This document shows positions 1 through 5,485 of a stretch of 5,485 nt of DNA, one piece after another. The stretch comes from Helicobacteraceae bacterium (lineage in GTDB: Bacteria; Campylobacterota; Campylobacteria; Campylobacterales; Sulfurimonadaceae). How positions within the stretch are numbered: the first letter of the stretch is position 1; the number at the start of each line of letters is the position of its first letter. The stretch spans positions 1 through 5,485 of the forward strand of contig JALUJE010000019.1 of the NCBI GenBank assembly GCA_027057185.1, read 5' to 3'. The notes beneath the pieces are model-generated. The model saw only the letters and a list, made by a program, of their open reading frames with translations, had not been told where the DNA came from and ran no database searches. The translations under genes were made by a program, and so were the position numbers.

Positions 1-1050
1 CATCAAGGGCATGGAGCCGGGCTTTCGGAAACCGTTTTAAAAAGCGATGAGGGATTCGACAAAGAACTCAAACGCCTGGAGTATAAACTTCCACTATTCA
101 ATGAAATCCTCCGTAACAATCATCAAAAAATCATTGAAAATATCTGCAATCTCAGTAAAGAAGATATTGCCGGCCGTGTTCCCGAAGCCACTATGGTCAG
201 TACTTACATGGAAATTAAAAAATTGATTCAAACCAAAGAGGCCTCAAAAGGAAGCTTTGACATGGATCCCGAAAAGCTGGCCGAAATTTTGGAACAGATT
301 AAACGCGGTAAAGCTATTTCTGAAATTTCCAAAACAAAAATGGCAAAAAGTAATCTGCGTCTAGTTGTTTCCATTGCCAAGCGTTACACCAACCGTGGTC
401 TTCCGTTCCTTGATCTTATCCAAGAAGGCAATATTGGTCTCATGAAAGCGGTCGACAAGTTTGAGTACCAAAAGGGTTATAAATTTTCAACCTATGCAAC
501 CTGGTGGATTCGGCAGGCAATATCACGTGCCATAGCCGATCAGGCACGTACCATTCGTATTCCGATTCATATGATTGAAACTATTAATCGCATCAATAAA
601 ATTATGCGTAAATACCTTCAGGAGCACGGCAAAGAACCTGATGTTGATACGATTGCGCAAGAGGTAGGACTTTCGGTGGAAAAAGTGAAAAATGTTATTA
701 AAATCACCAAAGAACCCATTTCACTGGAGGCACCTATTGGCAATGAGGAGGATGGTCGTTTTGGTGACTTCATTGAAGACAAGACCTCACTTTCCCCTTC
801 AGATGCTGTCTTAAAAGATGACCTAAAGGGTCAAATTGAAGGGGTACTTGAACAACTCAATGAACGGGAAAAAGCGGTGATAAAAATGCGTTTTGGTATT
901 ATGGATGACGAAAGTGACCGTACACTCGAAGAGATTGGAAAAGAGCTCAGTGTCACTCGTGAACGTGTGCGACAAATTGAATCCAGTGCCATTAAGAAAC
1001 TTAAACATCCTAAAGTGGGACGCAAACTTAAAAATTACATTGAGGAATAA
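1..1050 (+). CDS. rpoD: RNA polymerase sigma factor RpoD (sigma-70), 5' end missing
   Basis: Housekeeping sigma factor that directs core RNA polymerase to -10/-35 promoters. The frame is open from base 1, so the ATG at 193 is internal and the gene starts upstream; 349 residues are visible, whereas group 1 sigma factors of this phylum usually exceed 600. Visible residues 1-100 or so are the variable linker before region 2. Region 2 follows from about residue 117 (NLRLVVSIAKRYTNRG), with the core-binding DLIQEGNIGLMKAVDKFEY and the -10 melting/recognition segment YKFSTYATWWIRQAI at about 160-174. Region 3 begins with ARTIRIPIHMIETINR and ends near GDFIED. Region 4 starts around 270, and its helix-turn-helix (TLEEIGKELSVTRERVRQIE, about 308-327) reads the -35 element. 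All group 1 landmarks look intact. The stop TAA shares its last base with the next start codon. Region 1.1 and the promoter lie outside the window. Identification is near certain. Confidence 0.98.
   Translation, partial: HQGHGAGLSETVLKSDEGFDKELKRLEYKLPLFNEILRNNHQKIIENICNLSKEDIAGRVPEATMVSTYMEIKKLIQTKEASKGSFDMDPEKLAEILEQIKRGKAISEISKTKMAKSNLRLVVSIAKRYTNRGLPFLDLIQEGNIGLMKAVDKFEYQKGYKFSTYATWWIRQAISRAIADQARTIRIPIHMIETINRINKIMRKYLQEHGKEPDVDTIAQEVGLSVEKVKNVIKITKEPISLEAPIGNEEDGRFGDFIEDKTSLSPSDAVLKDDLKGQIEGVLEQLNEREKAVIKMRFGIMDDESDRTLEEIGKELSVTRERVRQIESSAIKKLKHPKVGRKLKNYIEE
1042..1047 (+). promoter_or_regulatory. Ribosome binding site for the PAS protein inside the end of rpoD
   Basis: GAGGAA encodes the last two glutamates of RpoD and lies just before the ATG at 1050, with a short spacing (4 nt after GAGG). 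With the TAATG stop/start overlap it points to translational coupling, and it fixes the start of the downstream gene. Confidence 0.7.
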
Positions 1051-1736
1051 TGACTTTTGAACAGCAGTGGATTGAAAATGACTTTAATCCATTCATACTA
1101 TTTGATTCTCATGGAAAGATTACATCACTCAATACCGAGGCACAATATCTTTTTGGTGCCACGACCAAAGAGACTATTTTTGAGTTGGCGACAGCCTATG
1201 CCAGTCCTACGTTTGGTTTCAAGACAACATTCATCGACTTGGAGTTTGAAAAATATAAATTTTTCGGTATTAATGTCGGTTATGTTAACGATGACTACAT
1301 CGGTATTTCACTGTACCGTATTCCCTATTTTAAGTTTCAAAGACACAAACCCAGTGGAAATCTAACAAATATCTACACGCTCATTGATCTGTGTATTAGC
1401 AGTAATTCCATTGGATCTAGTACGGAATACATTAAAGATATCGATCCGAGTATTCCCGAAATTCGACTCTATGAGAAGCTTTTTATTAAACTACTTAACA
1501 AAATTTACGCCGCACTCAAACATAATTCCCGTGTTATTACCAAACTCTACTTGTGCATTGGAGAGCATATTCGATTCGATGCCAAAAAATACTCAATCTT
1601 TTCTATTGAAATTCTTGCCAAAGATATGGAGATGCGTTTTGAGCATGACATTATCAAACTTGCCGAAGAGAATAATTTTTTTGCCGAAATCAAAACAACC
1701 GGCGTCAAAATCAATGTTCCTATGATTTTTGAATAG
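1050..1736 (+). CDS. PAS-domain protein with degenerate histidine-kinase-like C-terminus
   Basis: A 228-residue, apparently cytoplasmic protein with no signal peptide or membrane segment. Residues 1-95 or so resemble a PAS sensor fold: the opening WIENDFNPFILFDSHGKITSLNTEA has the usual 'N-P-hydrophobic-D-G-x-I-x-x-N-x-x-A' pattern, followed by YLFG. Residues 105-228 run in the order of a kinase core: a helix where the dimerisation helix would be (IYTLIDLCISSN, no phospho-acceptor His), then FIKLLNKIYAALKHNS, which resembles an N-box helix, then beta strands (YSIFSIEILAKD) and a final KINVPMIFE like the last strand of a HATPase domain. No G-boxes (DxGxG, GxGLG) are present, so ATP binding and phosphotransfer look unlikely. 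It is translationally coupled to rpoD and must be co-transcribed. A regulatory or scaffold role is inference only; I do not recognise a named gene. Its 3' end overlaps the convergent gene by 17 bp. Confidence 0.8.
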   Translation: MTFEQQWIENDFNPFILFDSHGKITSLNTEAQYLFGATTKETIFELATAYASPTFGFKTTFIDLEFEKYKFFGINVGYVNDDYIGISLYRIPYFKFQRHKPSGNLTNIYTLIDLCISSNSIGSSTEYIKDIDPSIPEIRLYEKLFIKLLNKIYAALKHNSRVITKLYLCIGEHIRFDAKKYSIFSIEILAKDMEMRFEHDIIKLAEENNFFAEIKTTGVKINVPMIFE

Positions 1737-2223
1737 TATCTTTTCCTATAAAATAGCCACCGACAATTCCCACGGCCAAACCACTTAAATAAGGGACTAA
1801 CAAAAGCAGTTGGTTATTGTTCAGGGCAATAAATCCCAATACCAAAAAGAGATACGGCACCAAACGATACCATGAAACAAGCGCAGTTGAACCAATATTG
1901 AAACTTTTAAAACTATTGGTTTTGATGCGTTTTTTCTCTTCTTTAATCATTTCCTTTAACGTCATGTCCTCATCATATGCTGTCGAATCGTTGTACAGAT
2001 CATAAGGATCATCAATGGTTTCTACCAAATCATCTTGAAGAGGCGTTTGAGCTGAATCTAACCGCTTTCTGATCAATTGTGCATAGCTATACATCGACCC
2101 TAATATAATAAGCAATGCACTAATAAAAGCCACTTCAACATTAATAAAAAGCTGAAAAGAGACCAACAATAGAAATAGAATAGGTACCTGTATAAGTACC
2201 AATAGTTTAATAGCGTAGATCAT
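1720..2223 (-). CDS. Four-helix membrane protein of unknown function, downstream of the AtpZ-like gene
   Basis: A 167-residue integral membrane protein if started at the ATG at 2223. The frame is open further upstream (ATG at 2433), but that extension lies inside the AtpZ-like gene and reads as non-biological (Cys/Trp-rich, MMKMRMM), so it is rejected. The ATG at 2226 is equally possible; GAGG at 2230-2227 is the only binding-site-like sequence nearby, with short spacing. Predicted layout: helix 1 at about 5-27, helix 2 at 30-50, then a soluble loop with an acidic stretch (about 64-86, many Asp) and a basic stretch (about 89-105, EKKRIKTNSFK), helix 3 at 117-135, helix 4 at 139-160 with glycines (GLAVGIVGGYFIG). 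I recognise no named domain. Last gene of the hemL operon, overlapping the AtpZ-like gene by 17 bp; by context it may act at the membrane with that protein. Its stop (TAG) lies within the convergent PAS gene. Confidence 0.75.
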   Translation of the reverse strand: MIYAIKLLVLIQVPILFLLLVSFQLFINVEVAFISALLIILGSMYSYAQLIRKRLDSAQTPLQDDLVETIDDPYDLYNDSTAYDEDMTLKEMIKEEKKRIKTNSFKSFNIGSTALVSWYRLVPYLFLVLGFIALNNNQLLLLVPYLSGLAVGIVGGYFIGKDTIQKS

Positions 2224-2539
2224 CATCCTCATCTTCATCATCAAGATGCTTTTTAACTTTATATCGCGGATCTTGAGAAAGCTTTTCAAACTCTTTGTAC
2301 TGTTTAGAATAGGCTTTGAATACATTAACACCTGCCGCAGCAATACCAATAAACACTCCCACCCACAGCAACCAGTCCATTTCAAAGAGTTTTTTAAGTC
2401 CCAAACCAATTGCAACACCAATAAGCACGGCAACCACCATAGAAATACCTAAAGAGAGTGATTCAGCACCTTCAATAATCGGCTTGAGCCGTTTTTTCTC
2501 CTCTTCATTTTCATTCTGAGAAGGATGATTCTCACTCAT
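2207..2539 (-). CDS. AtpZ/AtpI-family membrane protein
   Basis: A 110-residue protein with a charged cytoplasmic N-terminus (about 1-25, many Glu/Lys), two membrane helices (about 27-48 and 54-75) joined by a short turn (KKLFEMDWLLW), and a charged tail. The second helix, GVFIGIAAAGVNVFK, and the preceding GVAIGLGLKKLF match the pattern of the AtpZ/AtpI family, where glycine-rich helices are followed by a conserved N/R-V-F/Y ending. Family members sit near F1Fo ATP synthase genes in many bacteria and have been linked to c-ring assembly and Mg2+/Ca2+ handling. Here the gene is away from any atp gene and follows hemL with an ATGA overlap, so coupled translation is likely; no strong ribosome binding site is seen. 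The tail ends in an Asp/Glu cluster (DDEDEDDD) encoded by GAT/GAA/GAG repeats that also hold the next gene's start. Family assignment is good; function here is inferred. Confidence 0.85.
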   Translation of the reverse strand: MSENHPSQNENEEEKKRLKPIIEGAESLSLGISMVVAVLIGVAIGLGLKKLFEMDWLLWVGVFIGIAAAGVNVFKAYSKQYKEFEKLSQDPRYKVKKHLDDEDEDDDLRY

Positions 2540-3822
2540 GAAATGCGCTCAAAAACCCGTCTTGATGCTTCAATAGTAGCATCAATCATGGTATCGGTGA
2601 TGGCACTACAGATAAAACCGGTCTCAAATTGTGAGCAGGCAAAGTAGTATCCCTCTTCTAGCATACCTGCATGAAATGCGGCAAAGCGTTTTAAATCACT
2701 TGCCGCCGCATCATCAAAATTGGCAACAGGCTCACTGTTAAAAAAGAAGCCAAACATGGAGCCTCTCACATCGGTCTGCAGAGAAATACCTTGCTCGGCT
2801 GCAGCTTCTTTCATTCCTTCTACCAAACGGGTAGCACGTTCTTGCAACACTAAAAATATTCTACTATGCTCTTTAAGCTTTTTAAGTGCAGCCAATCCTG
2901 CCGCCATAGCAACGGGATTGCCACTGAGTGTACCGGCTTGATAGACCGGCCCCTCAGGTGAAAGCTGCTGCATAATCTCTAGTTTTCCGCCAAAAGCACC
3001 GACAGGCATACCGCCACCAATAACTTTACCCAATGTCACAAGATCGGGAGTCGTTCCGGTGATACTTTCTGCACCGTGAAGCGTAGCGCGAAAACCACTC
3101 ATTACTTCATCGAATATCAAAAGTGTGCCGTTAGCATCACATAGAGAGCGCAATTGCGCCAAAAATTCTTTTTTTGCCGGCACAAGCCCCATATTGCCGG
3201 CAATAGGTTCAATAATAATACAGGCAATATTACTACTCTGCTCAAAGCACTTTTTAACACTGTCAATATCATTATATTTTGCCAGTAGAGTATGTTTTGT
3301 AAAGTCTGCCGGTACTCCCGGAGAGCTTGGATTACCGAATGTTGCGGCTCCAGAACCTGCTTGAACCAGTAACGCATCACTGTGTCCATGATAACAGCCT
3401 TCAAACTTAATGATATCGTCACGACCGGTATAGCCCCGAGCCAGACGAATGGCGCTCATCACCGCTTCGGTACCACTGCTGACAAAACGAACTTGGTCGA
3501 TGGAATCGTAGATCGATACTACCGCCTGTGCCAACTGAGTTTCAGCAAGCGTTGGTGCGCCAAAACTTAGACCGTGTTTGACTGCATCGATCACTACAGC
3601 TTCAATACTTTCGTCTTTGTGTCCAAAAATGAGAGGTCCCCAACTTTGTACATAATCGACATAGCGGTTATCGTCAATGTCAATAAGATACGCACCCTCC
3701 CCCTCTTTAATAAAACGCGGCGTTCCTCCGACGCCGGCAAAGGCACGGACTGGCGAGTTGACACCGCCGGGGATGAGTTGTGATGCTGCTTCAAAAGCAG
3801 ACAATGATTTTTCAATGTTCAT
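2536..3822 (-). CDS. hemL: Glutamate-1-semialdehyde 2,1-aminomutase
   Basis: PLP enzyme that converts glutamate-1-semialdehyde to 5-aminolevulinate, the second step of the C5 route to haem and other tetrapyrroles, in the cytoplasm. The protein is 428 residues (family usual about 425-430) and complete. The opening (IPGGVNSPVRAF), SSGTEAVMSAIRLAR, CYHGHSD, the gating-loop segment around AGSGAATFG, the cofactor-ring Asp in IFDEV (residue 238) and the Schiff-base lysine in LGKVIGGGMPVGAFGG (residue 266) are all present, as is YQAGTLSGNP. The frame also opens at a TTG at 3828, but the ATG at 3822 is preferred: it has TGGA 6 nt upstream, while the TTG would touch that motif. A -10-like TATAAT lies at 3853-3848. 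First gene of a leftward operon; its TGA overlaps the ATG of the AtpZ-like gene (ATGA). Confidence 0.98.
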   Translation of the reverse strand: MNIEKSLSAFEAASQLIPGGVNSPVRAFAGVGGTPRFIKEGEGAYLIDIDDNRYVDYVQSWGPLIFGHKDESIEAVVIDAVKHGLSFGAPTLAETQLAQAVVSIYDSIDQVRFVSSGTEAVMSAIRLARGYTGRDDIIKFEGCYHGHSDALLVQAGSGAATFGNPSSPGVPADFTKHTLLAKYNDIDSVKKCFEQSSNIACIIIEPIAGNMGLVPAKKEFLAQLRSLCDANGTLLIFDEVMSGFRATLHGAESITGTTPDLVTLGKVIGGGMPVGAFGGKLEIMQQLSPEGPVYQAGTLSGNPVAMAAGLAALKKLKEHSRIFLVLQERATRLVEGMKEAAAEQGISLQTDVRGSMFGFFFNSEPVANFDDAAASDLKRFAAFHAGMLEEGYYFACSQFETGFICSAITDTMIDATIEASRRVFERIS

Positions 3823-3833
3823 GTTCAATCCAC

Positions 3834-3839
3834 TATAAT
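3834..3839 (+). promoter_or_regulatory. Candidate -10 element for the TonB-like gene
   Basis: A consensus TATAAT facing right in the divergent intergenic region. Transcription from it would give a leader of about 45 nt before the ATG at 3892. No good -35 is seen, but upstream DNA is T-rich, and Campylobacterota sigma-70 promoters often lack a defined -35. It forms the left arm of an inverted repeat with the hemL -10. Confidence 0.4.
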
Positions 3840-3847
3840 TTTTAGCG

Positions 3848-3853
3848 ATTATA
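3848..3853 (-). promoter_or_regulatory. Candidate -10 element for hemL
   Basis: Read on the - strand this is TATAAT, preceded by GC. Transcription would begin around 3841, giving a leader of about 19 nt that includes the TGGA ribosome binding site before the hemL ATG at 3822. No clear -35 hexamer is visible. Placement is convincing; activity is inferred. Confidence 0.55.
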
Positions 3854-3876
3854 GCGAATTGTTCATTATATGAATG

Positions 3877-3882
3877 TATAAT
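3877..3882 (+). promoter_or_regulatory. Second candidate -10 element, close to the TonB-like start
   Basis: Another consensus TATAAT facing right. A transcript starting about 7 nt downstream would begin at roughly 3889-3890, only 2-3 nt before the ATG at 3892, and so would be nearly leaderless. It is also compatible with chance in AT-rich DNA. Confidence 0.35.
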
Positions 3883-3891
3883 TTTTCACAT

Positions 3892-4734
3892 ATGAAACGT
3901 TCGCTCAGTGCTTTACTTCTTGCTATCTGCTTACATGTAGTGCTATTACTGCTTTTTCTTGTTCTTCTTTTCTGGGTGCCTTCTACGCCAAAAACACTAC
4001 CTCAAAAAGAGAAGCGCATTCGGGTCTCTTTAAAAGAGCGTCCAACACTCTCTCACGATGCGCTGGTAACAAACCAGAAACCTCGCACTAAAGCACCCTC
4101 CATACCTAAAGGAAAGCAACTGAAAAAAATAATTGACAAACCGCTGATTCCAGTGAAAAAGCCATTATTAAAACCCAAAGAGCGTCCCAAATTGCCACCA
4201 AAAAAAGTTCCTTCACGCACCCCTAAACCCAAACGAGAACCCCTACCTCCGACACAACCCTATATCACCGCAAAAAAAGTGCCAGAACCCAACGCTTCTA
4301 GTTTGTACGACATGCTCTCAACTCCCTCAAAAGCAGCTTCAAAAGAGCATACTACGCAACAACAAAACCGCAATCGAATCAATCAGGATATTCAAGAACT
4401 TTACGGTGATACATTTGCAACATTAAGCGCGGGAGCACAGAAATATATTGTTGACAATCAGGAGATTATGCGGCGCATTACTCAAAAAGTGCTGAATCGT
4501 GTCGGCAGTGTCAACCTTAACAATAATTTACATGTAAATTCAAATAACACGGTTGAGTTTTATCTCTACCCTAACGGTGATATTAGTGATATTCGTTTCC
4601 TTCAAAAGAGTGGCTACTATATATTGGACCGTACAACGAAAGAGACGATCGAGTATGCTTATGCCAAATACCCCAGACCAACGCAAAAAACACTAATTCG
4701 CTACAAAGTCGGATACTACCTTCGAGGATATTAA
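3892..4734 (+). CDS. TonB/TolA-type energy transducer with TonB C-terminal-like domain
   Basis: A 280-residue protein anchored in the inner membrane and spanning the periplasm, expected to pass proton-motive force from an ExbB/ExbD- or TolQ/R-type motor to the outer membrane. The N-terminus is KR plus one hydrophobic helix (about 5-29). It carries LLAICLH, which aligns with LLSVCIH of E. coli TonB: the key membrane His is kept (residue 15), while the Ser four before it is Ala. Residues 31-135 are a Lys/Pro-rich spacer (KPKERPKLPPKKVP), typical of the TonB periplasmic rod. Residues about 190-280 resemble the TonB C-terminal fold: VEFYLYPNGDISDIRFLQKSG, then AYAKYPRP and a final strand RYKVGYYL. 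An ATG at 3874 would add six residues, but 3892 gives the normal anchor start. No ribosome binding site is obvious before either. No exbB/exbD lies in the window, so its partner and substrate are unknown. The next gene follows by 4 bp. Confidence 0.87.
   Translation: MKRSLSALLLAICLHVVLLLLFLVLLFWVPSTPKTLPQKEKRIRVSLKERPTLSHDALVTNQKPRTKAPSIPKGKQLKKIIDKPLIPVKKPLLKPKERPKLPPKKVPSRTPKPKREPLPPTQPYITAKKVPEPNASSLYDMLSTPSKAASKEHTTQQQNRNRINQDIQELYGDTFATLSAGAQKYIVDNQEIMRRITQKVLNRVGSVNLNNNLHVNSNNTVEFYLYPNGDISDIRFLQKSGYYILDRTTKETIEYAYAKYPRPTQKTLIRYKVGYYLRGY
4724..4728 (+). promoter_or_regulatory. Ribosome binding site for the ferritin-like gene
   Basis: GAGGA inside the last codons of the TonB-like gene, 10 nt before the ATG at 4739. 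It supports that start and co-transcription of the two genes. Confidence 0.6.
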
Positions 4735-4738
4735 ACAT

Positions 4739-5485
4739 ATGAACTTTTTTCAGACACTTCAGACCATACTGCTCGCACCGACTCCCCAGGAAAAAATTGC
4801 ACGTTTTCGCATCTTTTACAACAGCTATCTTGAAGACAAAACGCTCTCATTTCATTCAAAAGAAGCACCGCTAATCTTTCATCGACCTTCGTATGCTTCC
4901 TACTGTCATATCGTACCGCCACAACATGTTCCCCGACGTAAAAATCTTCAGCATTACGAGGGACAGCTTGCTCTGGTACATGCCATAGCACATATTGAAT
5001 ACAGTGCTATAGACCTAGCCCTCGACGCGGCCTACCGGTTTCGCAATCTGCCACGTCGGTATTATGATGACTGGCTACAAGTCGCAGATGATGAAATTCG
5101 TCACTTCCTAATGCTTGATGCCATTTTACAAGAGTTACAAAGCGCTTACGGTGCTCTGAGTGTTCACAATGCGCTCTTTGAAGCCCAGGAGCGAACGGCA
5201 CACTCACTCTTACACCGTATGGCAGTTGTACCCCGTTATCTTGAAGCCAACGGACTCGATGCCACACCACAAATCATTGAAAGACTGCAACGACTTCCCC
5301 AACATGGTGTCTTAAATAGCATTACGGAGGCACTGCATACTATTATCCGTGAAGAAATTGACCACGTCCATAAAGGCAACTACTGGTTTCACTATGCCTG
5401 TAAACAAGAACAAGTCGATACGCGTTGCTATTTCGAAATTGTTGAAATTTACTATCCCAATACCTTTCAAAAAGCACGACAGGTT
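4739..5485 (+). CDS. DUF455 ferritin-like protein, 3' end missing
   Basis: An open frame of 249 codons from the ATG at 4739 to the window end without a stop. It matches the DUF455/COG2833 family of ferritin-like helical-bundle proteins, usually around 270 residues, so only a short piece is missing. The probable dimetal ligands are all visible: Glu87 in AHIEYSAIDLALDA, Glu119 and His122 in VADDEIRHF, Glu169 in VPRYLEANGLDATP, and Glu206 and His209 in IIREEIDHVHKGNYWF. This E / ExxH / E / ExxH arrangement is the standard diiron-carboxylate pattern, so an oxidase/hydroxylase or metal-binding role is likely; to my knowledge the substrate of the family is not firmly set. No signal peptide is seen, so it should be cytoplasmic. 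It follows the TonB-like gene by 4 bp and is probably in its operon. Family call is strong, biochemical role open. Confidence 0.9.
   Translation, partial: MNFFQTLQTILLAPTPQEKIARFRIFYNSYLEDKTLSFHSKEAPLIFHRPSYASYCHIVPPQHVPRRKNLQHYEGQLALVHAIAHIEYSAIDLALDAAYRFRNLPRRYYDDWLQVADDEIRHFLMLDAILQELQSAYGALSVHNALFEAQERTAHSLLHRMAVVPRYLEANGLDATPQIIERLQRLPQHGVLNSITEALHTIIREEIDHVHKGNYWFHYACKQEQVDTRCYFEIVEIYYPNTFQKARQV

Larger units (their letters stand above)
3833..3854. repeat. Inverted repeat in the hemL/TonB-like divergent promoter region
   Basis: Perfect 7-bp arms CTATAAT and ATTATAG separated by 8 nt (TTTTAGCG). Each arm contains a TATAAT reading outward toward its own gene. The symmetry may simply come from two -10 boxes facing opposite ways, or it may be a binding site for a dimeric regulator. 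Confidence 0.6.

Noticed and set aside
193..195. ATG at 193 as the start of a short sigma factor
   Set aside because: The frame is open to base 1 and reads as the normal RpoD linker before region 2, so this Met is internal.
2224..2433. Upstream extension of the membrane-protein frame to an ATG at 2433 (237 aa)
   Set aside because: The extra 70 residues lie wholly within the AtpZ-like gene in another frame, have an implausible composition and precede a good membrane-protein start at 2223.
3117..3815. Several antisense or shifted frames of 60-100 codons within hemL
   Set aside because: They overlap a well-conserved gene, show no recognisable motif and have no independent start signals.
3823..3828. 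TTG at 3828 as the hemL start
   Set aside because: It abuts the TGGA motif with no spacing; the ATG two codons later has proper spacing and gives the usual family length.
3862..3874. TTCATTATATGAA as a Fur box
   Set aside because: It is a short palindrome, but it does not match the extended AT-rich GATAATnATTATC-type Fur pattern well enough to name it.
4731..5270. Two leftward open frames (86 and 87 codons) opposite the ferritin-like gene
   Set aside because: The + strand frame carries the complete DUF455 motif set; the opposite frames have unpatterned composition.
1..5485. CRISPR array, insertion sequence, tRNA/rRNA or a strong rho-independent terminator
   Set aside because: None was found by reading both strands: no regularly spaced repeats, transposase-like frame, cloverleaf or GC hairpin followed by a T run.

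Overview
The window looks like ordinary chromosome from a Campylobacterota (formerly Epsilonproteobacteria), probably of the Sulfurimonas/Sulfuricurvum/Sulfurovum type. This rests on the character of the proteins, on hemL followed directly by an AtpZ-like gene and a small membrane protein, on the moderately AT-rich base composition, and on very tight gene packing. I ran no database search, so the genus is a guess. No mobile element, CRISPR array, tRNA or rRNA is visible. Both ends cut through genes, and no stretch over 300 bases lacks a gene.

Left part (1-1736, + strand): the 3' two thirds or so of rpoD, the housekeeping sigma-70 factor, overlaps by one base (TAATG) a 228-aa protein. That protein has a PAS-like N-terminus and what looks like a decayed histidine-kinase C-terminus. 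Its ribosome binding site lies inside the last two codons of rpoD.

Middle part (1720-3822, - strand): a three-gene operon reads leftward. hemL (glutamate-1-semialdehyde aminomutase, haem/tetrapyrrole synthesis) is followed with an ATGA overlap by an AtpZ/AtpI-type two-helix membrane protein. This overlaps a 167-aa four-helix membrane protein of unknown role. The last gene converges on the PAS gene, and the two stop ends overlap by 17 bp, leaving no room for an intergenic terminator.

Right part (3892-5485, + strand): about 70 bp of intergenic DNA carries -10-like elements facing both ways, two of them forming the arms of a perfect 7-bp inverted repeat. Rightward from it comes a TonB/TolA-type energy transducer without adjacent exbB/exbD. 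Four bases later begins a DUF455 (COG2833) ferritin-like diiron-type protein, cut by the window end.

The gene families are mostly recognisable. The least explained items are the PAS/degenerate-kinase protein coupled to rpoD, the pairing of an orphan TonB-like protein with a ferritin-like protein divergent from hemL, and the AtpZ plus membrane-protein pair inside a haem gene operon. I see no clear case for a wholly new system.
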